Below are positions 34,740 through 43,989 of a stretch of 64,000 nucleotides of DNA, one piece after another. The position numbers and the translations under genes are program-made. The notes below the pieces were generated by a model, which had not been told where the DNA came from, did no database searches, and was given only the letters and a program-made list of their open reading frames with translations. Within the stretch, counting starts at the first letter, position 1. Each line of letters begins with the position of its first letter. Source of the stretch: Chlorobiaceae bacterium (GTDB lineage: Bacteria > Bacteroidota > Chlorobiia > Chlorobiales > Chlorobiaceae); assembly GCA_013334335.1 (NCBI GenBank), contig JAAXXR010000002.1:1-64000 (forward strand), given 5' to 3'.

Positions 34740-36314
34740 TTATTCGACATCCAGGTGGTTCGCCTTGTTCGACATGTAGAGCGTACCGATCAGGAAGCTG
34801 ACCGCCGCGATGATGATCGGATACCAGAGACCTGCGAGCGGGTCGGCGGGCGGCAGGTCCGGACCGGGACGGGTGGCTTCGACAAGCCTGGTCGAGATGA
34901 GCGGCACGAGTCCGCCGAACACGCCGTTACCGATGTGGTAAGGCAGCGACATGGAGGTGTAGCGGATCCTGGTCGGGAAGAGCTCGACGAGGAACGCGGC
35001 GATCGGGCCGTAGACCATGGTCACGAAGATCACCTGGATCAGGACAAAGCCGATCATCTTGTAGAAGATGTTCTGCGGAAGCGTGGTCTCTTTCTTGGTT
35101 TCAGGCTTCAGTTTGCCCGCTGCGGCAAGCTCGGCCTTCTTGGCCTCGTCGAGCGGGACGGTCAGCTTTTTGGTTTCCTTGTACTTGGTACCGTCGGTGA
35201 AATTCTTTTTGGTCACCGTGGTGGTCACCGTATTTTCACCCTTGACCGCTTCCTTGGTTTCGACGGTGGTCTGTTCGACAATTTCGGTCTTGGTCTTCAG
35301 GTTGGCATCGTCATACATCAAGGTGTAGATCGGCCGGTAGGAGACGAAGGCGACCAGCATGCCGGCCATCATGATCCACTTCCTTCCGATCTTGTCGGAG
35401 AGTGCGCCGAACACCACGAAGAACGGGGTGCCGATGATCAGGGCTGCGGAGATGATGATGTTGCTCTGGACGAACTCGATGTTACAGGCGTTCTGCAGGA
35501 AGGAGAGTGCATAGAACTGGCCGGTGTACCACACGACGCCCTGTCCTGCGGTGGCGCCGAGGAGGGCCAGCAGCACCATCTTCAGGTTGTCCTTCTTCTG
35601 GAAGCTTTCAGCCAGCGGATTGGCAGAGGTCTTGCCCTCCTTTTTCAGCTTGGCGAAAAGCGGCGACTCGGACATCTTCATGCGGATGTAAACCGATATC
35701 GCGACGAGGAAGATCGAAAGCAGGAACGGCACGCGCCAGCCCCAGTCGGTGAATGCTTCGATACCGAGCGTCTGACGGACCACGAGGATCACGCCGAGCG
35801 AAACGAACAGGCCGAAGGTAGCGGTGGTCTGGATGAAGCTCGTCCAGAATCCGCGCTTGTCGGTCGGAGAGTGTTCGGCGACGTAGGTGGCCGCACCGCC
35901 GTATTCGCCACCGAGCGCAAGGCCCTGCAGCAATCTCAGGACAAAGACGATGGCCGGGGCCCAGAAACCGATGGTGGCATAACCGGGGACCAGACCGATC
36001 ACGAAGGTCGAACCGCCCATGATGACGAGTGTTACGAGGAAGGTGTACTTACGGCCGATGAGGTCGCCGAGGCGGCCGAAAAAGAGTGCACCGAAAGGAC
36101 GGACCACGAAGCCTGCCGCGAAGGTGGCGAGAGTCGCCAGCAACGCTGCGGTCGGGTTGTCTTTCGGGAAGAACTGTTCGGAAATGATCTTCGCGAGCGA
36201 ACCGAAGATATAAAAGTCGTACCACTCGATGAGGGTTCCGACGGAAGAGGCCGCAATGACCCTCCGCGTGCTGGATACCTCTTCGGTGTGTGGTGCAGAG
36301 ACATTTTGTGCCAT
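34740..36314 (-). CDS. MFS transporter, metabolite:H+ symporter type, with a periplasmic insertion
   Basis: A 524-residue, 12-helix MFS protein of the MHS family (ProP/KgtP/ShiA-like): GTLIEWYDFYIFG in TM1, GRLGDLIGRKY in loop 2-3, RLLQGLALGGEYGGA in TM4, and FPTRIRYTSMSLPYHIGNGVFGG in TM10-11. Substrate is unknown; family members take up carboxylates or compatible solutes. Odd feature: about 80 extra Lys/Thr/Glu-rich residues (335-415) between TM9 and TM10, predicted periplasmic, making it longer than the usual ~430-residue members. Located between uspA and the small membrane protein. Confidence 0.88.
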   Translation of the reverse strand: MAQNVSAPHTEEVSSTRRVIAASSVGTLIEWYDFYIFGSLAKIISEQFFPKDNPTAALLATLATFAAGFVVRPFGALFFGRLGDLIGRKYTFLVTLVIMGGSTFVIGLVPGYATIGFWAPAIVFVLRLLQGLALGGEYGGAATYVAEHSPTDKRGFWTSFIQTTATFGLFVSLGVILVVRQTLGIEAFTDWGWRVPFLLSIFLVAISVYIRMKMSESPLFAKLKKEGKTSANPLAESFQKKDNLKMVLLALLGATAGQGVVWYTGQFYALSFLQNACNIEFVQSNIIISAALIIGTPFFVVFGALSDKIGRKWIMMAGMLVAFVSYRPIYTLMYDDANLKTKTEIVEQTTVETKEAVKGENTVTTTVTKKNFTDGTKYKETKKLTVPLDEAKKAELAAAGKLKPETKKETTLPQNIFYKMIGFVLIQVIFVTMVYGPIAAFLVELFPTRIRYTSMSLPYHIGNGVFGGLVPLISTRLVEATRPGPDLPPADPLAGLWYPIIIAAVSFLIGTLYMSNKANHLDVE

Positions 36315-36388
36315 ACAAGTGCTCCTAGGTTGTTGAACGGTAATTCAGTTTGAAAAAAAAGTGCCTGCTGCCGCGGCAGCCCGCCGGT

Positions 36389-36826
36389 TTACTGGATGAA
36401 CTCGTGTTCGTTCTCCTTGACGACAAGTACCGGGCAGGGGGCGCGGCGCACCACATGCTCGGCGACGCTGCCGAGGATCATGCGCTTCAGGCCGCGGCGG
36501 CCATGGGAGCCCATGATGATGATGTCGGCTTCCTGACGATTGGCGTAATCGAGGATGCACTCTTCGGCGAAGCCTTCGTAGATCGCGAAATCGGCCACGA
36601 TGCCAGCCATCTGCTCTTCGTCGATCAGGGCGGCGAGCTTCTGCTCCTCGTCGGCGCGCTCCTTTTCAAGGCCATGTGAGTAGTTGATGGTCGGGTCGTT
36701 CTCCACGACGCCTACCAGGAAGACTTTGGCGTCCGAAAGGCGTGCAAACTCATTCGCATACTGCATTGCCTTGCGGGACAGTCCGGAAAAGTCAACCGGG
36801 CAGATGATCTTTTTGATTTTAATCAT
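36389..36826 (-). CDS. uspA: Universal stress protein A family
   Basis: A 145-residue UspA-fold protein: KIICPVDFSG at the start and the ATP-binding signature GSHGRRGLKRMILGSVAEHVVRRAPCPVLVV near the end, so probably of the nucleotide-binding type. Transcribed toward the MFS gene 74 bases away, likely in the same unit, hinting at stress-linked transport. Confidence 0.9.
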   Translation of the reverse strand: MIKIKKIICPVDFSGLSRKAMQYANEFARLSDAKVFLVGVVENDPTINYSHGLEKERADEEQKLAALIDEEQMAGIVADFAIYEGFAEECILDYANRQEADIIIMGSHGRRGLKRMILGSVAEHVVRRAPCPVLVVKENEHEFIQ

Positions 36827-37265
36827 AGCCAGTCTATGGGTTTTGGTTTATTGAACTTCAGGATCGTCAAAAAAAATGATAAGCCCCCAGTGCCTGCAGC
36901 AATGGAGTGAGAACTTCCTTTCCGGAGGTGTGAAAACCGGGTGTGGAATGTTCAGTGGAACGGTTATGTCCTGGTAATAAAAAAAACTCGCCAGCGAGAC
37001 TGATGTGGCGAAAAGAACAAGGGTTTTTCGCGGGGGGCGGAATCAATGGCCCCTGACTCACCGGCGGTTGTTGTCGAGCTTCTTGCCAGTGTGACTTTTC
37101 AGGTGATGGTCCGCATATCTCGAACGATATGCTACACGAGTAATATAATTATATGGAACATAAGCACCAAGCGTTGCCTCAAATTATTTGGTCTGAAAGT
37201 CAACGGGAGGGAGGGGTAAAAAAAAAGCCGCAGTTTCCTGCGGCTTTCGTAGCTGCGGAAGCGGC
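36827..37265. other. 439-bp intergenic region between uspA and the porin gene
   Basis: No credible gene. It holds the porin terminator (37217-37247), a small dyad GCATATC-tcgaac-GATATGC (37113-37132) next to an AT-rich tract (taatataattata, 37140-37152) that could belong to the uspA promoter, and A-runs near 36980. The only small frames have no protein-like character. Confidence 0.6.
37217..37247 (-). terminator. Rho-independent terminator of the porin gene
   Basis: AAGCCGCAG-GAAA-CTGCGGCTT on the minus strand (37225-37246), followed by a run of about nine T residues, 19 bases after the porin stop. A textbook terminator, as expected for a highly expressed gene. Confidence 0.94.
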
Positions 37266-38369
37266 TTAGAAGGTAACCGTTGCAACAAGTTCCGTGCGGA
37301 GCCTGCTGTAGTCGGACTCGACAGCGCCCTGCTCTGCACCAGCTGCCCAGTAACGGACAGTCGGGATCAGGCTGAACGTTCCGGCTGCGGACTCGTGCAC
37401 CTTGAGGTTGTACTGCGCCCAGACGAACAGGTTGTCGTAGTTGCCGTTGTAGATTGAACCGGCGGTGTTGTCGTCGGTCTGGTTGTAGTCGACCCAGGCC
37501 ATGAACGGACCCACTTCACCTTTCAGGCGGACGAGGTAGCCGCTGTAGTCAACGTCGGCTGCGGTAGCCAGCGAGTTGGTGCGGCCGTCCTTGTCGTCGC
37601 AGACGGTGTAGAAGCCGCTGATACCGATCTTGGCGGAGCCGGCAGGGATGGTGATATTGGCACCGAAGGTGTTCGGTGACACGTTCTGGTACTCACCACC
37701 GTTGGCGTCGGTCAGGGCGATAACAGCCTGAGGATCGACGGTCACGTCACCAAGGTTGAACTTGTAGGAGAGGTGGAGCACATAGCCGTCGTTGAAGATA
37801 CCGTTGCCTTTGATGCCATCGTAGCCGTCGGCATTGTCACCCGTGAAGTTGTCAAACACGACAAGGGTCGCGTTGGCTTCACCGGGGCCGAACTTGCCGC
37901 CGTAGTTGAGGCCGTACACGCGGTCCATGTTGAAGGTGGCAACGGGGATGTCAACCGGAGCGAACGGATAGAGCGCCAGGTCGAAGATCGGGTTGTTGGC
38001 AGAGTTCAGCGGTACGCGGCCAACCATCCAGTGGCAGCCTTCGAGCGCGCGGCCGAGGTAGAGCTGCGAGATGCTGATCTGGGGGTTTTCCGAGGTGCCA
38101 ACCGTGTTCCAGCCGCCGGCAGCGTTGTCGGTGGTCAGGACGCTCTTGACGAAGTAACCGTTACCGAGGTCGGCTGCGGCTTTCAGGCGGAGGCGATAGG
38201 CGAAGTTGATGTCGTCTTCGTCATTGGTCTCGGTGCCGTTGGTTTCCGTGTCGACGAACTGGCCTCTCAGGCGCATGGAGGCGTCTCCACCGATCTTGAG
38301 TTCAGCTGACGCAGGAGCTGCGTATGACAGTACTGCGAACATCGCAGCAAGTGACAGCATTTTTTTCAT
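37266..38369 (-). CDS. Outer-membrane beta-barrel porin
   Basis: A 367-residue exported protein: signal peptide MKKMLSLAAMFAVLSYAAPASA, then alternating amphipathic strands with aromatic girdles, for example INFAYRLRLKAAADLGNGYFVKS (split between two strands), and a C-terminal phenylalanine (ELVATVTF) typical of BAM-inserted barrels. Two cysteines are present (GCHWMVG, TVCDD). Probably a general diffusion porin; the transported solute is unknown. Single-gene unit with its own strong terminator. Confidence 0.82.
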   Translation of the reverse strand: MKKMLSLAAMFAVLSYAAPASAELKIGGDASMRLRGQFVDTETNGTETNDEDDINFAYRLRLKAAADLGNGYFVKSVLTTDNAAGGWNTVGTSENPQISISQLYLGRALEGCHWMVGRVPLNSANNPIFDLALYPFAPVDIPVATFNMDRVYGLNYGGKFGPGEANATLVVFDNFTGDNADGYDGIKGNGIFNDGYVLHLSYKFNLGDVTVDPQAVIALTDANGGEYQNVSPNTFGANITIPAGSAKIGISGFYTVCDDKDGRTNSLATAADVDYSGYLVRLKGEVGPFMAWVDYNQTDDNTAGSIYNGNYDNLFVWAQYNLKVHESAAGTFSLIPTVRYWAAGAEQGAVESDYSRLRTELVATVTF

Positions 38370-38551
38370 TGTGTGTTCTCCGTTAGGTTGTGTGATGCGT
38401 AATGCTAAGACAAATGGTGACCGCTGGGGCGGTCTGTCGCCTCGAACTGCATGGCAACGGAATGAAAGGAAAGAACGAGTGTGGTTATGGTAAACGTTAA
38501 AATAAGTGATTATTATCCATTAGTCCAAATAAAAGATGTTTTATCTGTTCT

Positions 38552-38599
38552 ATGGTCATTAATATAGATGGTCATACAGTAATTCATATGCATGATCAT
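38552..38599. repeat. Short direct repeats upstream of the porin
   Basis: ATGGTCAT occurs at 38552-38559 and 38568-38575, with the palindromic variant ATGATCAT at 38592-38599. They lie 180-230 bases before the porin start, in the AT-rich spacer between porin and bciB. They could be regulator sites; evidence is only the repetition. Confidence 0.35.
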
Positions 38600-38616
38600 T
38601 GGAAGATTCTGGTTCG

Positions 38617-39861
38617 TCAGGACCCGGTTCTGCTGTTCAACGCCGTGTCGAGACCGTAACGTTTTGCCAACACCTGGACATGTTCCGGTACGAGCAGGTC
38701 GAACTTTTCAGGGTTGTTGAGCCTGACGAAGCAGTAGTTCCTCAAAGCGTGGATATGGACCGAGTATCGGGCGAACTCCGTGCCGAACGGACCGAGCACC
38801 TGGCCGACGAGGCACAGCGCGTTTCCTGCCAGTCGCGGCATCGGTTTGCGTTTGAGCATCGATTGCGGATAGAGGAGCGGTTCAAGGGTAGTCTCCAGTC
38901 CGGCTTTCACTGAACGTTCCGCATCGCCGCGCTTCTGCTCGGGAGCGGTCTCCACCTCTTTTGAAATCAGCTCGAAAAGGCGCTCCCCCCTGTCTGTCCG
39001 GATCGTCATCCACTGCAGTTTCCAGTCGCGGCTGAATGGTGCGCCGAAATAGCCGACGGTAAGGTCGGCCAGGCCGTTGGTGTAATCGAAACAGCTCATG
39101 CAGCTGTTGGCGAAGACGCCCGGCCTGACCACATCCGGCGGCAGGCAGAAGAACGGTATCTTTTCCGTATCGCCTCCGGCATGCCGGAGGTGCACCCGGT
39201 AGTCCTGCATGAACTCCATGCTCGTGATGCTCTCCGGGCTCCTGCTGATCAGGCTGAGCACCCAGCGGAGGTGGTCCGCTTCGAGGTTGTCGGTGCAGGG
39301 GATGCCGACCACGAAGAGCTCCATACCCTCAAGATGCGGGTTTCGGGCGTGGAAGTCCCTGATTGCGTGCACATGGCAGGGCGCACCGATGACGAGCACC
39401 TTCTTGAGGCCTTTTCTCCACGCATCATGCAGTGCGGTGAGGGTGGGCGAGAGGACCGGTTTGTTTCCGCGGCCCTCGAGTACCGCCGATGGGGTCGTGG
39501 CCAGGGCTGCTTTCGGATGCATCATGCTGCCGTGCAGGGTGAGCACCCCTTCGACCAATCCGGTTTCGATGGCGCCGAGGGCGATCCGGGTGATGATGCC
39601 GCCCCATTGCGCCCCGTCGACCGGCCGCTTCATTCTTGCGTTGAAACGGCGCAAGGAGATGCCGAAGGCGAGTTCGTCATCGTCGTGCGGATCCCTTTTC
39701 CGCCCGAAGAGCCGCTCTTCGTGTTTTCCGAGCCAGCCGGTATTGAAGACGCAGCTCTGCAGGCTCTCCTGTACCGGCCAGGCGTCGCCCATGCAGAGAC
39801 CGCAATGGCTGCAGAGTTTTTCGTTCAGGCGGGGGGTGGCTATTTTCGGCGGAAGTTCCAT
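38617..39861 (-). CDS. bciB: Ferredoxin-dependent divinyl chlorophyllide 8-vinyl reductase (BciB), FrhB-like
   Basis: A 414-residue iron-sulfur flavoprotein of the F420-hydrogenase beta-subunit family. BciB enzymes reduce the C8 vinyl group during chlorophyll/bacteriochlorophyll synthesis using ferredoxin. Seen here: KLCSHCGLC (17-25), VEGAQW-like VDGAQWGGIITRIAL, GAPCHVHAIRDF, VGIPCTDNL and SCMSCFDYTN, which supply the [4Fe-4S] cysteines. The N-terminal layout (C-x2-C-G-L-C, FGR-R-D, then VxGAQW) follows BciB/HCAR rather than true FrhB. It supports the assignment of the window to a phototroph. No pigment genes flank it. Confidence 0.83.
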   Translation of the reverse strand: MELPPKIATPRLNEKLCSHCGLCMGDAWPVQESLQSCVFNTGWLGKHEERLFGRKRDPHDDDELAFGISLRRFNARMKRPVDGAQWGGIITRIALGAIETGLVEGVLTLHGSMMHPKAALATTPSAVLEGRGNKPVLSPTLTALHDAWRKGLKKVLVIGAPCHVHAIRDFHARNPHLEGMELFVVGIPCTDNLEADHLRWVLSLISRSPESITSMEFMQDYRVHLRHAGGDTEKIPFFCLPPDVVRPGVFANSCMSCFDYTNGLADLTVGYFGAPFSRDWKLQWMTIRTDRGERLFELISKEVETAPEQKRGDAERSVKAGLETTLEPLLYPQSMLKRKPMPRLAGNALCLVGQVLGPFGTEFARYSVHIHALRNYCFVRLNNPEKFDLLVPEHVQVLAKRYGLDTALNSRTGS

Positions 39862-40115
39862 GTGCTGACGGCATCATATGGTTGACGATACGAGCGTAAC
39901 AATATAAAATAAATAGATGCGCCCCAAATGGGGGTAAACCCGTCCGGCCGTTCACGGGGAGCGAATTATTTCGTTCATTGAGTGGAGGCCTGCCTTGTTC
40001 TGCCGGAATTGCCCGTTCGAAAGAATTGCCTGGATGGTACGGGGCGAAGCGACGGGATTCAGCTCTCTTTATCACTACTCCCGGCACGCTTGCCGGGGAA
40101 ACCGAACCATGTCTT

Positions 40116-40643
40116 ATGTCATCATACCCGAGAAGTATCGTCGATCTGAGGGTCTGCGCCCTTTGTGTACAGGAGGGGCATGTCCTCCTGGTCGAGCATC
40201 GCAGCTTCGCTGCCGGAGACCCCGGTTTGCCGGACAGCTACTGGATCCTCCCCGGAGGTGTGGTGGAGCGAGGAGAGACCCTCGAGGAGGCGGTGAGGCG
40301 GGAGATGGTCGAGGAGACCGGGCTTGAGTGCCGTGTCGGCGGGATGATCTTCGTCAAGGAGCTGCTCTATCCCCATCCTGGCCTGTCGGGAGCGGTGCCC
40401 GGAAGCAGGCATCACTCGGTCTCGCTGGGATTCCACTGCGAAGTCACCGGCGGCAGGCTCATGACCGGCCGGGATCCGGAGTTCCCCGACGACCGGCAGG
40501 TGATTCTCGAGACGAAATGGCTGCCGCTTGCCAGTCTGGATGGTTACCATCTCTATCCCCCGTTTCTTCCAGGGTTCATCGAAACCGGACTCCGGAAGGG
40601 TTTCGAGACCCTCTGCCCCGAATTTTTCGACTCCCGGCTCTGA
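40116..40643 (+). CDS. Nudix hydrolase
   Basis: A 175-residue single-domain pyrophosphohydrolase with a full Nudix box GGVVERGETLEEAVRREM followed by VEETGLE (G-x5-E-x7-R-E-U-x-E-E-x-G-U). Substrate not predictable; ADP-ribose or nucleotide-sugar types are common. ATG 40116 gives MSSYPRSIVDLRVCALC; the longer frame from 39978 is unlikely because it adds a non-conserved stretch over the bciB promoter region. Confidence 0.85.
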   Translation: MSSYPRSIVDLRVCALCVQEGHVLLVEHRSFAAGDPGLPDSYWILPGGVVERGETLEEAVRREMVEETGLECRVGGMIFVKELLYPHPGLSGAVPGSRHHSVSLGFHCEVTGGRLMTGRDPEFPDDRQVILETKWLPLASLDGYHLYPPFLPGFIETGLRKGFETLCPEFFDSRL

Positions 40644-40651
40644 AAAGAAAA

Positions 40652-40721
40652 TCCGGGCTGCAGCCCGGAGATACACGCTTCAACCGCCCCTGGACCCCCG
40701 GCTCCAGGCCGGGGGTCCAGG
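40652..40721. repeat. Two adjacent GC-rich palindromes between convergent genes
   Basis: TCCGGGCTGCAGCCCGGA (40652-40669) is a perfect 18-bp palindrome. A second one has 14-bp perfect arms CCTGGACCCCCGGC at 40689-40702 and 40708-40721 with a 5-base loop. Neither has a U-tract. Both have a GGCT(C/G)CAG(G)CC-like centre, as does the element near 51285. Confidence 0.6.
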
Positions 40722-40727
40722 CCCGTT

Positions 40728-41606
40728 TCACAAATCGATGATCATGCCGAGCGAGGTAAAGCTTTCGGACTTGTTGAAATACATGCCCTGCCGGCTCATG
40801 CCGCTGAAGTAGTTGCAAGCCACCCTGACGTTGTCGATGCCAAGAGCCGTAAGCCGCATTCCTGCCTGCAGGTTCCAGGTGCCCCTGAATGCGTCGCTTT
40901 TTTCTTTGGCGCTGTCCCATACCGGGAGCAGCTTGAAATCCGCCGCCAGGTAGGCGTTGTAGGGAAGCCCCACTTCGGCGCCGGCCTGGAAGGCGTGCGG
41001 GCTGACGTCGCCGGGCAGGGTATGGAACATGTACTGGTAGCCGAGGTAGACTTTGCGGCCGGGGGCGCTCAACGCGGTCGTGAGGTTGATGAACTCGCGG
41101 CTGAAGGTGAACGGGATGGTGCCGAGCGGGGTCAGTTCAGGGTGCAGCCATGCACCGGTCGCATCGGTGTGGCCATCCTCGAAATGGGCCGAGATGTGGC
41201 TGAGGCGGAGTTTGGTGGTGGCGGTGTCAAATGGCAGGGAGCTGTCGCCGAGCTTGTGCTGCCAGGTGGCGTTGACACCGAACAGGTAGTCGATGGCGTC
41301 GACCGGGAACTTGAAGTTATTGGTGCGTTTCAGGAGTGACCAGGTGGCGAAATCGACACCGGCAGCGAAGGTTTTGCTCTCGTTCTGGTACAGGTCGGCC
41401 GACGTGCCGATGTCGAGCTGGAGCTCTTTTTTATCAAGCTTCGGCATGACGGCGATGTGGGGTTGCATCGGATCGGCCAGAAGTGGCTCGAACAGGGTGT
41501 TGAACGGGCGGACCGATGATTCGGCCATGGCTGCCGACAACGGGGTGAACGCGGTCACTGCGGCAAGCAGCGCGCTCGTGATCAGGGGAAGGCGGCGATG
41601 GTTCAT
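40728..41606 (-). CDS. DUF1207-family exported protein
   Basis: A 292-residue protein with a signal peptide (basic start, hydrophobic core, cleavage near AAMA) and a mature region starting FNTLFEPLLADPMQPHIAV, the DUF1207 entry motif. The rest is beta-rich with an aromatic C-terminal strand pattern (SLGMIIDL), consistent with an outer-membrane barrel. Function unknown. ATG 41606 lies 40 bases after the pyrB stop; the longer frame from 41774 overlaps pyrB and is rejected. Confidence 0.75.
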   Translation of the reverse strand: MNHRRLPLITSALLAAVTAFTPLSAAMAESSVRPFNTLFEPLLADPMQPHIAVMPKLDKKELQLDIGTSADLYQNESKTFAAGVDFATWSLLKRTNNFKFPVDAIDYLFGVNATWQHKLGDSSLPFDTATTKLRLSHISAHFEDGHTDATGAWLHPELTPLGTIPFTFSREFINLTTALSAPGRKVYLGYQYMFHTLPGDVSPHAFQAGAEVGLPYNAYLAADFKLLPVWDSAKEKSDAFRGTWNLQAGMRLTALGIDNVRVACNYFSGMSRQGMYFNKSESFTSLGMIIDL

Positions 41607-41646
41607 GGTGTTGGGTGGTTCTCTGGTTGATGTGAGGTGAAACTGT

Positions 41647-42573
41647 TCATATCGACAGAAGCCGGTGCAGTACCGCCATGCGGACAGCCACGCCGTTGGT
41701 GACCTGCTCCATGAGCATGCTGCTTGAATAGCCTGGTGGCTGGATTCGGTCGGCAACGTGGTTGGAAATTTCAATCTCGCGATTTATGGGTCCCGGATGG
41801 AGGACGGGAAGGTGCTTGCGCAACCGGTCGAGTTTTTCGTCGGTCAGGCCGTACGTGGCCGAGTACTCCTGGAGGGAGGGGATATAACCTCCTGTCGCAC
41901 GTTCGAGCTGCAGGCGCAGCACGATGGCCGCATCTGCCCAGGCGATCGCCTCGTCGATGCCGGTGAAAACGCGGATGCCAAGCTGCGAGATTCCTCCGGG
42001 GAGCAGGGTCGCCGGCCCGCAGACGGCGATTTCAGCGCCAAGGGAGCTGAGCCCGAAGATGTTTGACCGTGCCACGCGGCTGTGGAGAATATCGCCGAGG
42101 ATCATGATCTTGAGACCGGCGATCCTGCCAAAGTACTCCCTGAGGGTCAGGATGTCGAGCAGGGCCTGGGTCGGGTGTTCGTGAGTACCATCGCCGGCGT
42201 TGACTACCGGCCGGTCGGTGATTGATGCCACGAAGTCTGCCGCGCCTGACGAGGGGTGACGCAGCACGAAAGCGTCCACCTGCATGGCTTCGAGGTTCCG
42301 GATGGTGTCCGAAAGGGTCTCCCCCTTGCTGACACTGCTCGAGGCTGCCGCGAAGCTCAGGGTGCTGGCCCCGAGGTGTCGGGCTGCGAGTTCGAATGAA
42401 AACCTGGTGCGTGTCGAATTTTCGAAAAAGACGAGCGCGATCCGCCGGTTCCCGAGGCGCGGAGGGAATGAGGGGTTCCCTTTTTTCAGGTCTGACCGGT
42501 AGCCTGCCGCCAGGTCAAGCAGGTCGTTGAGTGCGTTGGGCGACAGACCGTAGAGTCCTGTAAGATGTTTCAA
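41647..42573 (-). CDS. pyrB: Aspartate carbamoyltransferase catalytic chain
   Basis: Second step of pyrimidine synthesis. The 308-residue protein has the carbamoyl-phosphate motif FFENSTRTRFSFE, HPSSGAAD, GDGTHEHPTQALLD, LHPGPINREIEI, and a normal C-terminus. No pyrI regulatory gene is adjacent. Divergent from hypA. Confidence 0.95.
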   Translation of the reverse strand: MKHLTGLYGLSPNALNDLLDLAAGYRSDLKKGNPSFPPRLGNRRIALVFFENSTRTRFSFELAARHLGASTLSFAAASSSVSKGETLSDTIRNLEAMQVDAFVLRHPSSGAADFVASITDRPVVNAGDGTHEHPTQALLDILTLREYFGRIAGLKIMILGDILHSRVARSNIFGLSSLGAEIAVCGPATLLPGGISQLGIRVFTGIDEAIAWADAAIVLRLQLERATGGYIPSLQEYSATYGLTDEKLDRLRKHLPVLHPGPINREIEISNHVADRIQPPGYSSSMLMEQVTNGVAVRMAVLHRLLSI

Positions 42574-42761
42574 AACTGAGTATTGATTTCTGATGGACGG
42601 CGCGTATATGCCGCTAAATTACAAAAAATTTGCGGATCATGCATTTGTGTCGGTCCGTACCGGTTTCGGGAGCACTGCAGCGTTATATCGTTGAGGCCTG
42701 TCGTGATTGCGCGCTTTTTTTGCTTTCTTTTCTTAACATGCTAACGAACTAACTTTCTGAC

Positions 42762-43103
42762 ATGCACGAAATGTCCATAGCGATCTCGATCGTCGATGCC
42801 GTAGCCGACAGGGTCTGCCAGGAAGGGTGCACTACGGTCAGCAGCATCGAACTCGTTGTCGGCCGTCTCTCTGGGGTCGAGGTCGAATCGCTTCGATTCT
42901 GTTTTGCTGCTGCAGCAGCCGACACTTCCGCCGCCGGAGCCGAACTGCTCATCGTGGAGCGTGAGGCGGCAGGCGCGTGCGAGGATTGCGGCGCAGAATT
43001 CCCCATCGCGAGCTATCATGCATGCTGTCCCTCCTGCGGCAGGTTCAGGGTCAGGGTGACCTCGGGCGAGGAGCTGGCCGTTAAGTCAATAACCATCGAG
43101 TGA
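42762..43103 (+). CDS. hypA: [NiFe] hydrogenase nickel chaperone HypA
   Basis: A 113-residue nickel metallochaperone working with HypB. It begins MHEMSIA, with the Ni-binding N-terminal His2-Glu3, and carries a zinc site of two CxxC motifs (CEDC 73-76 and CPSC 89-92). First of the hypABFCDE run on the plus strand. Confidence 0.95.
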   Translation: MHEMSIAISIVDAVADRVCQEGCTTVSSIELVVGRLSGVEVESLRFCFAAAAADTSAAGAELLIVEREAAGACEDCGAEFPIASYHACCPSCGRFRVRVTSGEELAVKSITIE

Positions 43104-43167
43104 AGGCGTCCGGAAGGATTTCCGGCCGATCATTCGAAACCCTTGAAATTCAACAGAGGATACTGTC

Positions 43168-43989
43168 ATGTGCGATACCTGCGGCTGTTCTTCCGGAGAG
43201 GGTGCGGTACTCCGCAAACCCGGTTCGGAAGGTTACCACGTTCATATCGGCGAAGACGCCGCTCACCAGCATCACCATCATGAACACGATGGTGGGCATG
43301 GTCACAGCCACGGCCACGAACACGAGCACCGGGAGGCGCGAAAGGTCGAGGTCGAGCAGGATGTCCTGCTGAAGAACAACCTGCTTGCCGAACGCAACCG
43401 CGGATGGTTCGAGGCCCGTCGGGTGCTGGCGCTGAACTTCCTGAGCTCTCCGGGTTCCGGCAAGACCACCCTCCTCGAAAAAACGATCCCCATGCTTGCG
43501 GGCGAGTGGCCGGTGGCCGTCGTCGAGGGGGACCAGCAGACCACCAACGACGCAGAGCGTATTCACGCCCTCGGCGTTCCGGTCATCCAGGTCAATACGG
43601 GCACCGGTTGTCATCTCGATGCCCTGATGGTGCAGCGCGCCATCCGCGAGCTCGACCTGAAGGGGCGATCCCTGCTCTGCATCGAGAACGTGGGCAACCT
43701 GGTCTGCCCGGCCATGTTCGATCTCGGCGAAGCCGCCAGGGTGGTCGTCATCAGCGTGACCGAAGGGGAGGACAAGCCCCTGAAGTATCCGACCATGTTC
43801 CATAGTGCCGATCTCTGCATCCTGAACAAGACCGATCTGCTGCCCTACGTCGATTTCGATGTGGAGCGGTGCCGCGAGTACGCCATGCAGGTCAACCATC
43901 ACCTCGAATGGCTCGAGGTCTCGGCCAGGAGCGGAGAGGGGCTCGACCGCTGGAAGGCATGGCTGACCTCCAGGCTGGAGAAGATCTGA
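43168..43989 (+). CDS. hypB: Hydrogenase nickel-insertion GTPase HypB
   Basis: A 273-residue GTPase that drives nickel delivery to hydrogenase. The N-terminus has the high-affinity Ni motif CDTCGC (2-7) and a histidine-rich nickel-storage stretch (about 24-54; some 16 His). The G domain shows SSPGSGKTT (93-101), VEGDQQTTNDAER, and NKTD near residue 220. Storage plus high-affinity sites suggest the cell lives with scarce nickel (inference). Confidence 0.95.
   Translation: MCDTCGCSSGEGAVLRKPGSEGYHVHIGEDAAHQHHHHEHDGGHGHSHGHEHEHREARKVEVEQDVLLKNNLLAERNRGWFEARRVLALNFLSSPGSGKTTLLEKTIPMLAGEWPVAVVEGDQQTTNDAERIHALGVPVIQVNTGTGCHLDALMVQRAIRELDLKGRSLLCIENVGNLVCPAMFDLGEAARVVVISVTEGEDKPLKYPTMFHSADLCILNKTDLLPYVDFDVERCREYAMQVNHHLEWLEVSARSGEGLDRWKAWLTSRLEKI

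Noticed and set aside
34755..36353. 532-codon plus-strand frame opposite the MFS gene
   Set aside because: Mirror frame of a conserved 12-helix transporter; very charged, low-complexity translation with no recognisable motif.
36867..37061. 64-codon minus-strand frame between uspA and the porin
   Set aside because: Too short, Pro/His-rich, no ribosome site or homologous appearance.
43270..43335. Repetitive CAC/CAT-rich stretch resembling a simple repeat
   Set aside because: It encodes the HypB histidine-rich nickel store; explained by protein function.
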